Of a stretch of DNA of 64,000 bases, positions 9,458 through 19,360 are shown piece after piece. The position numbers and the translations under genes are program-made. Numbering within the stretch: the first letter of the stretch is position 1; every line of letters begins with the position of its first letter. Source of the stretch: Pseudotabrizicola sp. Its GTDB lineage: Bacteria > Pseudomonadota > Alphaproteobacteria > Rhodobacterales > Rhodobacteraceae. A model generated the notes under the pieces. The model did no database searches. It saw only the letters and a program-made list of their open reading frames with translations, and was not told the DNA's origin. The stretch spans positions 310,001 through 374,000 of the forward strand of contig NZ_JAUXOV010000070.1 in NCBI RefSeq assembly GCF_030684215.1. The letters run 5' to 3'.

Positions 9458-9480
9458 CGGGCGCCCCACTGGGGCGCCCG
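9458..9480. terminator. Bidirectional terminator hairpin between DUF6473 gene and etfA
   Basis: CGGGCGCCCC (9458-9467) pairs perfectly with GGGGCGCCCG (9471-9480) over a 3-nt loop. It lies 6 nt after the plus-strand stop and 23 nt after the etfA stop on the minus strand. There is no clear U-run on either side. Confidence 0.65.
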
Positions 9481-9503
9481 ACACATATGTGTGGACACTG
9501 ATC

Positions 9504-10427
9504 TCAGAGCTTTTCAGTCAGCTCAGGCACGAGGGCGAACAGATCGCCCACTAGCCCGTAATCGGCCACCTGAAAGATCGGCGCTTCTTCGTCTTTGTTG
9601 ATGGCGACGATAACCTTCGAATCCTTCATTCCCGCAAGGTGCTGAATCGCGCCGGAAATCCCGACAGCAACATATAGCTTTGGTGCCACAACCTTACCGG
9701 TCTGCCCCACTTGCCAGTCGTTCGGCGCATAGCCCGAATCGACCGCAGCACGCGACGCGCCCACGGCCGCGCCCAGCTTGTCCGCCAGACCTTCGATCAG
9801 TTTGAAATCGGCTTCCGATCCCACGCCGCGCCCGCCAGACACCACTATCCCGGCGCTTGTCAGGTCTGGCCGGTCGCTGGACGCCACCCTGTCTTCAACC
9901 CAGGATGACAACGTCTCGACCGGGCCGCTTACAGGCTCTATCGCAGCCAAGCCGCCCATGCCCACACCTGCAAAGTTGGCGGTGCGGATGGTCATCACCT
10001 TGGTCGCATCTGACGATTTGACCGTCTGGATCGCGTTTCCGGCATAGATCGGGCGCTCAAACGTGTCGGCGTCGACCACGGCGGTCACGTCCGACAGCAC
10101 CATCACATCCAAGAGCGCGGCCACGCGGGGCATCACGTTTTTGCAAAACGCGGTCGAGGCCCCGGCGATGTGGCTGTAGCCACCCGCTAACGACACGATC
10201 AGTGCGGCAGTCGATTCTGCAAGGCCGTGGCAATAGGCGTGGTCGCCGGCAAACAGCACCTTAGCAACGCCGTCCAGCTTGGCGGCCTCGGCCGCAGCGG
10301 CGTCGCCGCCCTGACCCGCCACCAGCACATGCACGTCACCCAGCGACTGCACTGCAGATACCGTTTTGGCAACTGCATCAGTGGCAAGCTGCCCGTCATT
10401 CACATCGGCCAGAAGGAGAACAGCCAT
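9504..10427 (-). CDS. etfA: Electron transfer flavoprotein, alpha subunit
   Basis: 307 residues. The C-terminal FAD domain is typical: SGGRGVGSEADFKLIEGLADKLGAAVGASRAAVDSGYAPNDWQVGQTGK, then LYVAVGISGAIQHLAGMKDSKVIVAINKDEEAPIFQVADYGLVGDLF (here shortened in sense only). It carries electrons from acyl-CoA and sarcosine/dimethylglycine dehydrogenases to ETF-quinone oxidoreductase. Its ATG overlaps the etfB stop by one base (TGATG), so the two subunits are coupled. Confidence 0.96.
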   Translation of the reverse strand: MAVLLLADVNDGQLATDAVAKTVSAVQSLGDVHVLVAGQGGDAAAAEAAKLDGVAKVLFAGDHAYCHGLAESTAALIVSLAGGYSHIAGASTAFCKNVMPRVAALLDVMVLSDVTAVVDADTFERPIYAGNAIQTVKSSDATKVMTIRTANFAGVGMGGLAAIEPVSGPVETLSSWVEDRVASSDRPDLTSAGIVVSGGRGVGSEADFKLIEGLADKLGAAVGASRAAVDSGYAPNDWQVGQTGKVVAPKLYVAVGISGAIQHLAGMKDSKVIVAINKDEEAPIFQVADYGLVGDLFALVPELTEKL

Positions 10428-11188
10428 CAGATCACCCCCGCTTCGTCTTTGAGTTTTGCAATCAGTTCGTCGACCGAACCCACCTTGATCCCGGCCTTGC
10501 GGCCTGCGGGTTCAACGGTTTTCATCACCGACAGGCGCGGGGTTACATCCACGCCGTAATCGGCGGGGGTTTTGGCAGCCAAAGGTTTTGCCTTGGCCTT
10601 CATGATGTTGGGAAGCGATGCATAGCGCGGCTCGTTCAGGCGCAAATCGACTGTGACAATCGTTGGCATCTTCACCGAGATGGTCTGCAACCCGCCGTCC
10701 ACTTCGCGCGTCACCTTTGCGGTGTCGCCGTCAATCACCAGTTCGCTGGCGAATGTGGCCTGCGACCAGCCCAGCAGCGCCGACAACATCTGCCCGGTGG
10801 CGTTCATGTCATTGTCGATGGCCTGCTTGCCACACAGCACCAGACCGGGTGCTTCTTCCTTGACCACAGCAGCGAGCAGCTTGGCCACGGCCAGCGGCTC
10901 TATGTCATTCTGCACGTTATCGGTCGCCTCGATCAGGATGGCGCGGTCCGCACCCATGGCAAGCGCGGTGCGCAGGGTTTCCTGGCTTTGCTTGACGCCG
11001 ATCGACACCACGACGATCTCGGTCGCGATGCCCTTTTCCTTCAGCCGGATCGCCTCTTCGACGGCAATCTCGTCGAACGGGTTCATCGACATTTTCACAT
11101 TGGCCAGATCGACACCGCTACCGTCCGCTTTCACGCGCACCTTCACGTTGTAGTCGATCACACGTTTGACAGGCACAAGCACCTTCAT
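10427..11188 (-). CDS. etfB: Electron transfer flavoprotein, beta subunit
   Basis: 253 residues. [28 protein letters not shown] is the family start; [25 protein letters not shown] and [41 protein letters not shown] (conserved AMP-site and signature regions) are all present. It forms the heterodimer with EtfA, encoded directly downstream with a one-base overlap. Confidence 0.96.
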   Translation of the reverse strand: MKVLVPVKRVIDYNVKVRVKADGSGVDLANVKMSMNPFDEIAVEEAIRLKEKGIATEIVVVSIGVKQSQETLRTALAMGADRAILIEATDNVQNDIEPLAVAKLLAAVVKEEAPGLVLCGKQAIDNDMNATGQMLSALLGWSQATFASELVIDGDTAKVTREVDGGLQTISVKMPTIVTVDLRLNEPRYASLPNIMKAKAKPLAAKTPADYGVDVTPRLSVMKTVEPAGRKAGIKVGSVDELIAKLKDEAGVI

Positions 11189-11313
11189 CGACGCAAATCT
11201 CCCATAAGTTCAAGCTCTCTGGTCTGGGTAACTAGCCCGTCTTGCCTGCCCATGACAGTGCAAAATCGACGCGGCACAGGGCGGGAACGCCACGTTTCGT
11301 ACAGATCACCCGA

Positions 11314-11889
11314 TCAAGCGCGAGTCAGGCCTGGCACCCAGAGCACGTCGGCCTTGCCATCGTCATTGGCGATCCGGCCGGCCACAAAGAACCAATCCGA
11401 CAAACGGTTCAGATACTTGACTGCTTCGGTATTCACTTCTTCCAGCGTGCCCAGTTCCACCACCAGACGTTCTGCCCGGCGGCATACCGTGCGGCACAGG
11501 TGCAACTGCGCCGCCAAGGCGCTGCCACCTGGCAAGATAAAGCTGCGCAGCGGGGTCAGCCTTGCGTTATAGGCATCAATCTCGCGCTCCAGCCGCAGCA
11601 CTTGGCTCTCGATCATGCGCAAGGGCGTGTAGGGCAGATCTTTGTCATTATGCATGTCGGGAGTGCAAAGATCGGCCCCCAGATCGAACAGATCGTTGGA
11701 AATCCGCGCCAGTGCCGCGTCCAGATCGGGGTCGGCATGCTGACGGGCAAGACCCACGGTCGCATTGGTTTCATCCACCGTGCCATAGGCCGACACGCGC
11801 AACGAATGTTTTGCCACCCGTGCCCCATTGCCCAGTGCAGTTTCCCCGGCATCTCCGGTCTTGGTGTAGATTTTCGACAGAACAACCAT
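11314..11889 (-). CDS. Cob(I)yrinic acid a,c-diamide / cobalamin adenosyltransferase, PduO type
   Basis: 191 residues. Family signature KIYTKTGDAGETALGNGARVAKHSLRVSAYGTVDETNA (ATP site) and FILPGGSALAAQLHLCRTVCRRAERLVV (cobalamin site) are complete. It transfers the adenosyl group of ATP to cob(I)alamin, making coenzyme B12. Within this window the user of that cofactor is the B12-dependent ribonucleotide reductase at 59.5 kb. It follows the small HIG1-like gene by 3 nt. Confidence 0.93.
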   Translation of the reverse strand: MVVLSKIYTKTGDAGETALGNGARVAKHSLRVSAYGTVDETNATVGLARQHADPDLDAALARISNDLFDLGADLCTPDMHNDKDLPYTPLRMIESQVLRLEREIDAYNARLTPLRSFILPGGSALAAQLHLCRTVCRRAERLVVELGTLEEVNTEAVKYLNRLSDWFFVAGRIANDDGKADVLWVPGLTRA

Positions 11890-11892
11890 TGC

Positions 11893-12099
11893 TTAGCCCC
11901 CTTTGCTACGCAGGAAGGCGAAGCCGACAATCAAAAGTACCGCCAACGCCTGCGCCGCAATGCGGTATCGCATCAGGCGGTTGGCGTGTTTGCGGTTGAA
12001 ATCGCCACCTTTGGCAAAGCCCCCGATCCCGATCATCAGAATGACCAGAACCCCAAGGCTGGCAAGAGCAGCAATAATGAACAGCGGATCGTTAAGCAT
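11893..12099 (-). CDS. Twin-transmembrane HIG1-domain protein
   Basis: 68 residues from ATG 12099, which is preceded by AAGGGGATA. Two membrane helices (about 4-24 and 46-64) flank a cytoplasmic loop GGFAKGGDFNRKHANRLMRYRIAAQ. The NRLMRYR..AQ block is the HIG1 (hypoxia-induced gene 1) signature; bacterial members are linked to cytochrome oxidase assembly. Probably co-transcribed with the adenosyltransferase gene, 3 nt away. Confidence 0.75.
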   Translation of the reverse strand: MLNDPLFIIAALASLGVLVILMIGIGGFAKGGDFNRKHANRLMRYRIAAQALAVLLIVGFAFLRSKGG

Positions 12100-12191
12100 G
12101 GGTATCCCCTTCCTGTGCGCATGACTTAGGCGGCAATCTCGCAAAAGCGAAGGCGAATTTTACACTATGCGCTTTACGCCGCAGGGATGCA

Positions 12192-13016
12192 TCATCCCTT
12201 GGCGATAAGCCAGTCCAGCGTGCGCGTCGGCAAGATCCGGCGCAAGGCTCCCATCAGATAGGTCGGCGTGGTCACATAATAGCGCGCGCGGGGTTTGCGG
12301 CTTTCCAGCGCGTGAACCAGCTTTTTCGTCACGGATGCGGCGGGCAGTTCAAACCTGTCGGGGCCTCGGTCCTCATACAGCCGTTCACGCAGGCTGGCAT
12401 ATTCGGGCGCGCGGGCCGAGTTTTCCCAGTCGATCCACTTCTCGAAATGCGGGATCGCATTGGCGCGGATGCGGCTTGTGACCGGGCCGGGTTCAATCAG
12501 GCAAATGTGTATCCCGGTGCCCCGCATCTCGATCCGCAGAACATCGGTCAGCCCTTCCAAGGCGAATTTCGTCGCCACATAAGCTCCGCGCCATTTCATG
12601 CCGACCAGACCAAGCACGGACGAACAGTTCACGATCCGCCCATGCCCTTGCGCCCGCATGACCGGAATCACCCGGCACGTCAGATCCTGATAGCCGAACA
12701 GGTTGGTCTCGAAAATCTCACGCAAGGCGCCTCGCGGCAGATCCTCGACGGCACCGGGGCAGCCAAAGGCCCCGTTGTTATAAAGCGCATCAAGCGTGCC
12801 GCCCGTAGCCTCCAGCACCTGTGCCAATGCGTCGGCAATGCTAGATTCATCGGCGTAATCCAGTCTCGGGCTGTCAAACCCTTCGGCGATCAGGCGGTCA
12901 CAATCAGCCTGCTGTCTGCAACTTGCAAACACTCGCCATCCCCGCGCCCGCAAACCCCGTGCGGCATCAAGGCCGATTCCCGACGAACAGCCGGTGATAA
13001 GCACACTGCGTTGCAT
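12192..13016 (-). CDS. SDR family oxidoreductase
   Basis: 274 residues from ATG 13016 (AGGA 7-10 nt upstream); an upstream ATG at 13046 has no ribosome site. Classical short-chain dehydrogenase: cofactor motif TGCSSGIGLDAARGL, NNG(A) in ALYNNGAFG, and the catalytic Ser-Tyr-Lys in NCSSVLGL...GAYVATKFALEGL. The C-terminus carries a basic hydrophobic end (TPTYLMGALRRILPTRTLDWLIAKG). Substrate unknown. Single gene. Confidence 0.88.
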   Translation of the reverse strand: MQRSVLITGCSSGIGLDAARGLRARGWRVFASCRQQADCDRLIAEGFDSPRLDYADESSIADALAQVLEATGGTLDALYNNGAFGCPGAVEDLPRGALREIFETNLFGYQDLTCRVIPVMRAQGHGRIVNCSSVLGLVGMKWRGAYVATKFALEGLTDVLRIEMRGTGIHICLIEPGPVTSRIRANAIPHFEKWIDWENSARAPEYASLRERLYEDRGPDRFELPAASVTKKLVHALESRKPRARYYVTTPTYLMGALRRILPTRTLDWLIAKG

Positions 13017-13163
13017 AATAAGTCCTGCCTGCCCGTATTGTTTCATTATTGGATGAAATGCTCATCTTAGCGTCCACATTGTCGCCTTGGCGCCATGCTC
13101 AGATTGACATGCAGACGGGAATTCTTCAAGTTTTAGGAGTTGTGTATTTAAGGGTGTGCCGTC

Positions 13164-13265
13164 GTGGAAGTTATTGTTGTTCTTTTGGGCCTGCTTGGAC
13201 TTTTGGGAGCTGGTTTTTCCACTTCGACCGAACCGGATGAGGAAGACTCTCCCGAAAGCATGTAG
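13164..13265 (+). CDS. Possible 33-residue membrane microprotein
   Basis: GTG 13164 opens a 33-codon frame ending at TAG 13263-13265. It is preceded by AAGGG at 13150-13154. The product starts with a hydrophobic helix (VEVIVVLLGLLGLLGAGFS) and ends acidic (EPDEEDSPESM), a believable small single-pass protein. It ends 14 nt before the glycosyltransferase-sulfotransferase gene. Without a homology search this is only a candidate. Confidence 0.35.
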   Translation: MEVIVVLLGLLGLLGAGFSTSTEPDEEDSPESM

Positions 13266-13279
13266 TCTGGCATCCTGTC

Positions 13280-15514
13280 GTGTCAGACGCACGCATAGCA
13301 GTCATTGTCCCGTTCTACGATGAGACGGCCTATATCGGGCTGGCGCTGAATTCTATCTTGGCGCAGGGCATTCCGAACACTGACATTATCGTGGTCAATG
13401 ATAACCCCGAACAGTTCAGCGCAGATGCGTTTGCTCAGATGGGTGTGCCAAGCTTTGTTCGCGTTTTGCAGCATCCGAAGAACCTTGGCCTTTCCGCTGC
13501 CCGCAACACCGGCATAGTGGCGACAGAGGCGCGGCGCATCGCGTTTCTGGACGCGGATGACTACTATCTTGCCGAAGGCCTGGCCGCGCAACTGGCTTTT
13601 GCCGAACAAACCGGCGCCGATGTGACCCATGCCAATTGCTGCCTTAGCAACATCGGATCACCTGCTTTGACGCTGCTTGGGCGTGACAAGGCGCTGTTTG
13701 CCGATCAAAAGATTGGGGCAGGACTTAGGGGCGTGGAACATGCGCAGTTCATCACCTCGTCATGGTCCTCGATTTACCGCCGTGATTTCCTGACCGCGAG
13801 GGAATTGGGTTTTGATGAGGAACAGGTAAAATTCGAAGATCGGTTGTTCGTGCTGCAAACTGTTACGGCGGCAGAGCGAATCGCCTGTCTGGGCAAACCG
13901 GTCCGGGTCTGGCGTCGGCGCTCAGGTTCGATCTCGGTGACAAAGCCCGATTTGTTCATTCATCGGCTTCAGGTCCAATTGCTTGAAAAATGCATGGCCC
14001 ACATGCGTGCCCATGGGGCGCAACCCGATGTGTTGCCTCGATTTTTGCGCCGTGAGGTGTTCAATACCGTGTCTCGTCTGATCTGGGATGTGGATCTGAT
14101 GCCCTGTGTCGCCGCTGCGGATTCAGAGGCCGAAGGCTACGCTGATCTGGGCCAACGGATCACGGCTCTTTTGGGCGACGACCGGTTTGGCCAGCAGATT
14201 TTTGATGATCCCGTGGTAAAGCTGGTGTCACGGGTCGGAATGAACACGCGCAAAATGAACGTGCGGCGCGTGGATTTCTTCGACATCCACCGGCAATTGC
14301 GTGAAGGCGACTTTGCGGGCGCTGTGGCCACGGTGCAGGCGCGCAGGACGGTTCAGCCTGCGCCAGCGCGATTGTCTGGCGGGCGGTCTGGTACAATGGG
14401 CCGCCATCTGGTGCTGCACATCGGGATGCACAAGACGGGGTCCACTTTTCTGCAGGGCGCGCTTCTTGCGCGGCAAAACCGTCTGCGCACCGCCGGAGTG
14501 CTGTTTCCGAAAACCGGTCTTGCCGGCGATGATTTCTTTGCCGTGCGCAAAGGCGGGTTTCCCGGTCACCTTGGCTTGCTGGTTGCGGCGCGCAACAAGC
14601 AGGGTGAGATCTGGAACACGCTATCCCGCGAGATTGCGGGGGCGAAACCCAATACGGTCATCTTGTCGTGTGAAAACATGCTGGCGCCGATCACCGATGA
14701 CCGGGACGCGCTGCTGAATGCGCTGTTTCATCGGCTGTCGGATTTCGACACCTGCCAAGTTGTCGCTTTTGCCCGCCGTCCTGATCGCTGGGCTGAGATG
14801 TTCTACCGCGAGTTGGTGTGCAACGGGCAGCGTCGCGGTGCCCGCAGTCTGTCCGAGTTTCTGGTGGACTTCGGTGACAACCTTACAGACTTTCCTGCCC
14901 TTTTCGCGCCCTTTGAGGCATTCTCGGGACGGCCGGTCATCTTGCTTGATCACGATAAACTGGTCCGCACCAATGGGCATTGGTCGGCGTTTTTGTCGGC
15001 GGCCGGATTGGGGGCGATGCCGCTCGCGTCACCTGACCTGCCGTCCGGCCAGTCCTATCCAACGCCAGACCGTGATCAGGTTGCCGCGGCACGTCTGCTG
15101 AACAGCATGCTGACATCGGAAGAGCAGCGCATGCTTGTGTTGCGGGGCTTTTTTGCCAGTCATTCGCCATCTGGCAACACGCAGTCAGCGCTCGCGCCCG
15201 TGCAACGGCTTGCGCTGGTTGATCGATTTGCGGAAACCTCGGCCACATGGGCCACCGCGCGCGGATATGCGCCGGACCTTGACGCCATCCGTGGTCAATT
15301 GGCCGCAGAGCCATGGCACGGACAAGAGGCGCTTTCCGGTGCCACGCTTGAGCGTCTCTTGCAGGCGCGGCTACAGGTCGAACGCCCGGCACAAGACGCG
15401 GGAAGCGCCCCTGCAAACCGGTTCGAACTGAGGGATCGCGGAAATGGTGGACTGACCATCCGCATCAGACCGCGCCCATGGCTGTCGCGTCTGATGGGAT
15501 GGGTCACGAACTAG
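13280..15514 (+). CDS. Glycosyltransferase family 2 fused to a sulfotransferase-like domain
   Basis: 744 residues. Residues about 5-230 are a GT2 (GT-A) domain: VIVPFYDETAYIGLALNSIL, IIVVNDN, NLGLSAARNTGI, and the metal-binding AFLDADDYY. From about residue 373 a second enzyme starts: MGRHLVLHIGMHKTGSTFLQ, the 5'-phosphosulfate-binding loop of PAPS sulfotransferases, with FARRPDRWAEMFYREL further on. The likely job is to build and sulfate a surface glycan. The start is GTG 13280; no strong ribosome site is seen there. It stands alone and not in a polysaccharide cluster, and the acceptors are unknown. The 140 residues between the domains are alpha-helical and unassigned. Confidence 0.85.
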   Translation: MSDARIAVIVPFYDETAYIGLALNSILAQGIPNTDIIVVNDNPEQFSADAFAQMGVPSFVRVLQHPKNLGLSAARNTGIVATEARRIAFLDADDYYLAEGLAAQLAFAEQTGADVTHANCCLSNIGSPALTLLGRDKALFADQKIGAGLRGVEHAQFITSSWSSIYRRDFLTARELGFDEEQVKFEDRLFVLQTVTAAERIACLGKPVRVWRRRSGSISVTKPDLFIHRLQVQLLEKCMAHMRAHGAQPDVLPRFLRREVFNTVSRLIWDVDLMPCVAAADSEAEGYADLGQRITALLGDDRFGQQIFDDPVVKLVSRVGMNTRKMNVRRVDFFDIHRQLREGDFAGAVATVQARRTVQPAPARLSGGRSGTMGRHLVLHIGMHKTGSTFLQGALLARQNRLRTAGVLFPKTGLAGDDFFAVRKGGFPGHLGLLVAARNKQGEIWNTLSREIAGAKPNTVILSCENMLAPITDDRDALLNALFHRLSDFDTCQVVAFARRPDRWAEMFYRELVCNGQRRGARSLSEFLVDFGDNLTDFPALFAPFEAFSGRPVILLDHDKLVRTNGHWSAFLSAAGLGAMPLASPDLPSGQSYPTPDRDQVAAARLLNSMLTSEEQRMLVLRGFFASHSPSGNTQSALAPVQRLALVDRFAETSATWATARGYAPDLDAIRGQLAAEPWHGQEALSGATLERLLQARLQVERPAQDAGSAPANRFELRDRGNGGLTIRIRPRPWLSRLMGWVTN

Positions 15515-15541
15515 GTCGTTTGGCCCCGTCTCGCAGAGGGG

Positions 15542-16036
15542 TCAGGGAGTGTCGCCCAGAAAAGACATCGACATGAACCCATCAACGCCGTCGCCTTCCA
15601 GACGCACACGCGCCCAGCCGTTGGCTTCGACCCAGACCACAGTAACGGCTTCACCACGGGTCAGGCGACCCACCACAGCGTTATTCGTGGACGGGCCAGA
15701 TCGCACGTTAACGGATCGGCCCTGAACATATTTCACGTCAGCCGGACTGTTAGGCGTATTGGCCGCCGTGGGTTGCATTGGCTGGCTTACAATCGGTTGG
15801 GCAGGTGCGAAAACAACCTGCACAATATCGGCGTTTACAGCGGGCAGAACCGGACCACTGTCTGCGGCGCGTGTTGCAGGTTCATCAATCACCACGGACG
15901 CAGCAGGCGCTGCCGCCATCTGCATGGCTTCACGCTCTGCCTCCATGAGTCCAAAGCGAAGCTGACCACGATCTTGCCCTCCGATTTGAAGGGTGAGGAA
16001 AAGGCCTGCACTCAGCAGCAGCAGAAGACGGATCAT
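15542..16036 (-). CDS. SH3-domain protein with N-terminal membrane/signal segment
   Basis: 164 residues. A hydrophobic N-terminus ([20 protein letters not shown]) is a signal anchor. An Ala/Pro-rich linker follows, then a bacterial SH3 (SH3b) domain at about 110-160: [57 protein letters not shown]3b domains bind peptidoglycan or the cell wall, so a periplasmic envelope role is likely. It is divergent from parC and convergent with the glycosyltransferase fusion. Confidence 0.82.
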   Translation of the reverse strand: MIRLLLLLSAGLFLTLQIGGQDRGQLRFGLMEAEREAMQMAAAPAASVVIDEPATRAADSGPVLPAVNADIVQVVFAPAQPIVSQPMQPTAANTPNSPADVKYVQGRSVNVRSGPSTNNAVVGRLTRGEAVTVVWVEANGWARVRLEGDGVDGFMSMSFLGDTP

Positions 16037-16178
16037 TTGGACACCTGATTCACCATTACGACGTTGCGTTTATCATAATCCAAAAACGGAGTTAGGGGAA
16101 AAACGTTCCACACCTCCCCGGCGATTTTGTAAAAATTTCGGTCTGGACCGACAGCGTCCCGCGCATTACACCACATCC

Positions 16179-18482
16179 ATGTCAGACAACACCGATCCCC
16201 CCAAGATAGAGCCTATCGAAGTGGCCGAACCCCTGTCGCGCGCCATTGGTGAGCGGTATCTGACCTATGCGCTGTCGACGATCATGCACCGTGCGTTGCC
16301 CGACGCCCGTGATGGGCTAAAGCCGGTTCATCGCCGTATTCTCTATGCCATGCGCGAATTGCGGTTGTCGGCTACAAGTGCTTTCCGCAAATCCGCCAAG
16401 ATTGCGGGCGACGTGATGGGCAACTATCACCCGCATGGCGACGCCGCGATTTATGATGCGATGGCCCGTCTGGCGCAGGATTTCAACGTGCGCTACCCGC
16501 TGGTGGACGGGCAGGGCAACTTTGGCAACATCGACGGCGATAACCCGGCCGCGAGCCGCTATACCGAGGCCCGTCTGACGGCAATTGCCGAAACCCTGAT
16601 GGAGGGGCTGACCGAAAACGCGGTCGACTATCGCCCTAACTACGATGGCACGCTGGACGAGCCTGTCGTAATGCCCGCCGCCTTCCCGAACCTGCTGGCC
16701 AATGGTTCCAGCGGCATCGCGGTTGGCATGGCCACCAATATCCCGCCGCACAATCTGGATGAGCTTATCCAAGGTTGCCACGCCATGCTGCGCAACCCCG
16801 AGATCACTACTTCGGAACTGGTCGATCTGATTCCCGGCCCAGATTTCCCGACAGGTGGCGTGATGGTAGAGCCGCGCTCCGTGATCCTTGACGCCTACGA
16901 GTCGGGCCGTGGGTCATTCCGCACCCGCGCCAAGTGGGAAATCGAGGATCTGGGTCGCGGCACATGGCAGATCGTCGTGACCGAAATCCCATATCAGGTC
17001 GCCAAATCCAAGCTGATCGAAAAGCTGGCTGAACTCATCCAGACCAAGAAAATCCCGCTGCTGGCCGATGTGCGCGACGAATCGACCGAAGATGTCCGGA
17101 TCGTGCTGGAGCCTCGCGCCAAAACGGTGGAGCCCGACGTGCTGATGGGCACCCTGTTCCGTAACTCCGATCTGGAAACCCGGTTCAGCCTGAACATGAA
17201 CGTGCTGATCGACGGCAAGGTGCCAAAGGTTTGCAGCCTGAAAGAGGTGTTGAAAGCTTTTCTCGATCACCGCCGCAACGTGCTGCGCCGCCGGTCTGAA
17301 CACCGATTGGAAAAGATCGACCACCGGCTTGAAATTCTCGAAGGTTTTATCATCACCTTCCTGAACCTTGACCGGGTCATCGATATCATCCGCTATGACG
17401 CCGAGCCAAAGACAGCCCTGATGCGCGAAGACTGGGGTAAGCCGCATGCCCGCGCGATGTCGGAAAAGGATTATATCTCGCCTGCGCCGGGTGAGGGCGA
17501 GCTGACAGAAGTGCAGGCTGAAGCCATCCTCAACATGCGCTTGCGGTCTTTGCGCAAGCTGGAAGAGATGGAGCTGATCGCCGAACGTGACGCGCTGATG
17601 AAAGAGCGCGCGGGGCTGGCTGACCTGTTGGAAAGCGACCGTCTGCAATGGAAGCAGATCGGGGTGGAACTGGAGGCGATCCGCAAGCAGTTTGGCAAAG
17701 GCACCAAGCTGGGCGACCGCCGCACGGCATTCGCCGAGGCAGGCGTAATCGAAGATGTGCCCTATGAGGCGATGATCGAACGCGAGCCCATCACTGTGAT
17801 CTGCTCTAAAATGGGCTGGATCCGGGCGATGAAGGGCCATGTCGATCTGACCGCCGAGCAGAAATTCAAAGACGGTGATGGCCCGCGCTTTGCCTTCCAT
17901 GCCGAGACGACGGACAAAATACTGCTCATAGCCGCCAATGGCCGCTTCTACACGCTGATCGGTGCCAACCTGCCCGGTGGGCGCGGCATGGGCGAACCGG
18001 TGCGGCTGATGGTCGATCTGCCCAATGATGCAGAAATTGTTTATCTGACCGTGTTCCAGACGGGTCAGAAACTTCTTGTGGCTTCTACTGCCGGAGATGG
18101 CTTTATCGTGCCGTCCGAGGAAGTTCTTGCCCAGACCCGCACCGGCAAACAGGTGCTGACCGTGCGCGAAGGCGTCACCACTGCCGTGGTCACGGTGGCG
18201 CGCGGCGACCATGTCGCTGTGGTCGGCGAAAATCGCAAGGTGCTGGTGTTCCCGCTGGCTGAGTTGCCGGAAATGGCGCGCGGCAAAGGTGTGCGGTTGC
18301 AAAAATACAAGGATGGCGGCTTGTCAGATGCCATCACCTTTTCGCTTGCCGATGGGCTTGCGTGGAAGGATCCTGCAGGCCGCACGCGCACGGAAAGTGA
18401 TCTTGGCGAATGGCTTGGCCCCCGTGCCGGGGCGGGCAAGATGGCGCCGCGCGGCTTCCCTCGCGACAACAAGTTTACCTGA
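16179..18482 (+). CDS. parC: DNA topoisomerase IV subunit A
   Basis: 767 residues. It decatenates daughter chromosomes together with ParE (not in the window). Start ATG 16179 ([12 protein letters not shown]), chosen because MRKRPALSS... upstream is not conserved. The catalytic Tyr is Y128 ([11 protein letters not shown]). The quinolone-determining stretch reads [12 protein letters not shown], with Ala and Asp at the positions of E. coli ParC Ser80 and Glu84. The C-terminal beta-pinwheel is recognisable, with repeated ...[10 protein letters not shown] and [11 protein letters not shown] blocks. Confidence 0.95.
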   Translation: MSDNTDPPKIEPIEVAEPLSRAIGERYLTYALSTIMHRALPDARDGLKPVHRRILYAMRELRLSATSAFRKSAKIAGDVMGNYHPHGDAAIYDAMARLAQDFNVRYPLVDGQGNFGNIDGDNPAASRYTEARLTAIAETLMEGLTENAVDYRPNYDGTLDEPVVMPAAFPNLLANGSSGIAVGMATNIPPHNLDELIQGCHAMLRNPEITTSELVDLIPGPDFPTGGVMVEPRSVILDAYESGRGSFRTRAKWEIEDLGRGTWQIVVTEIPYQVAKSKLIEKLAELIQTKKIPLLADVRDESTEDVRIVLEPRAKTVEPDVLMGTLFRNSDLETRFSLNMNVLIDGKVPKVCSLKEVLKAFLDHRRNVLRRRSEHRLEKIDHRLEILEGFIITFLNLDRVIDIIRYDAEPKTALMREDWGKPHARAMSEKDYISPAPGEGELTEVQAEAILNMRLRSLRKLEEMELIAERDALMKERAGLADLLESDRLQWKQIGVELEAIRKQFGKGTKLGDRRTAFAEAGVIEDVPYEAMIEREPITVICSKMGWIRAMKGHVDLTAEQKFKDGDGPRFAFHAETTDKILLIAANGRFYTLIGANLPGGRGMGEPVRLMVDLPNDAEIVYLTVFQTGQKLLVASTAGDGFIVPSEEVLAQTRTGKQVLTVREGVTTAVVTVARGDHVAVVGENRKVLVFPLAELPEMARGKGVRLQKYKDGGLSDAITFSLADGLAWKDPAGRTRTESDLGEWLGPRAGAGKMAPRGFPRDNKFT

Positions 18483-18500
18483 CCTGCGGCTCATCGCGCT

Positions 18501-19316
18501 TCAGGGCTGCACGCCACCCGTTGCCTCTGTCACCCGGTCTGCTGCTGCGCGAACCAAAGCACCGATGCGTGTGGTCTCTTCCAACGCGATGCGAAAAGCC
18601 GGACCAGACACCGAAAGTCCGGCCACTGGCTCGCCGTGGCTGTTGAAAATCGGGGCCGCGACACAGCGCATGCCTGTCGCGCGTTCCTGATCGTCGATCG
18701 CATAGCCGCGCACGCGTGTGCGGGCCAGATCGTCGAGCAAGGCGCTTTCGGTCACATGCGTCGCCGGGGTGGATCGCTCCAGCCCCTTGCGGTCAATGAT
18801 GCGGCGTATCCGGGTTTCAGGATACCACGCCAACAGCGCCTTTCCGATGCCCGACACATGCATGGGGGCCTTGGTGCCGGGTGGGAAGAAGGCGCGGATC
18901 GCCTCGTGGGTTTCGACCTGTGACAGGAACAGAACCTCGTCTCCCGCCTCGATCCCCAGATTGGCGGTTTCCCCGGTGTCTCGCATCAGCATATCCATCG
19001 GGTTTCGTGCCCGCTCCACCACCTTGGTTCGGCGCAAAAAGGCATTTCCCACCCGGAACGCACCCGGGCCGACCTGCCAAAGCTGCCCAGCTTCCTCGGC
19101 CTCGACCATGTCATGCCCTTGCAGCGTGACCAGTGCGCGGAACACCGTCGCTACCGCCTCGCCGCTTTCCGCCGCCAGTTCCGACAGGGACAGGCCGGGC
19201 CGCAAAGCGACCAGTTCCAGCAGGGACAGGCCCCTGTCCAGCGCCTGCACCGTGTTCTGATCGGTCTTGTCGGCAAAGGCCTTTGGCCGCCCACGCGGTC
19301 GCGGTGAATTTGCCAT
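18501..19316 (-). CDS. bhcR: IclR-type regulator of the beta-hydroxyaspartate cycle
   Basis: 271 residues. N-terminal winged helix (QNTVQALDRGLSLLELVALRPGLSLSELAAESGEAVATVFRALVTL) and C-terminal IclR effector domain (GTKAPMHVSGIGKALLAW; GYAIDDQERATGMRCVAAPIFN). The start at 19316 is preferred over 19325 because GGAG stands 9 nt before it but touches the other ATG. It is divergent from bhcA with 151 bp between. In Paracoccus the orthologue binds the bhc promoter and responds to glyoxylate; the same is inferred here from position and similarity. Confidence 0.92.
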   Translation of the reverse strand: MANSPRPRGRPKAFADKTDQNTVQALDRGLSLLELVALRPGLSLSELAAESGEAVATVFRALVTLQGHDMVEAEEAGQLWQVGPGAFRVGNAFLRRTKVVERARNPMDMLMRDTGETANLGIEAGDEVLFLSQVETHEAIRAFFPPGTKAPMHVSGIGKALLAWYPETRIRRIIDRKGLERSTPATHVTESALLDDLARTRVRGYAIDDQERATGMRCVAAPIFNSHGEPVAGLSVSGPAFRIALEETTRIGALVRAAADRVTEATGGVQP

Positions 19317-19360
19317 CTGTTGCATCTCCGGATTTGTGAAAAACACTTATCGTATGATTT

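Noticed and set aside
15517-15541. Short GGCCCC/GGGGTC hairpin between the glycosyltransferase fusion and the SH3 gene as a terminator
   Set aside because: Only about seven pairs with a G-T pair and no U-run; too weak to list.
15993-16178. Upstream extension of parC by 62 codons
   Set aside because: The extension overlaps the SH3 protein start, is not like ParC, and ATG 16179 gives the usual N-terminus.
16914-18302. A 462-codon minus-strand frame inside parC
   Set aside because: His-rich composition typical of antisense frames in GC-rich genes; parC is unambiguous.
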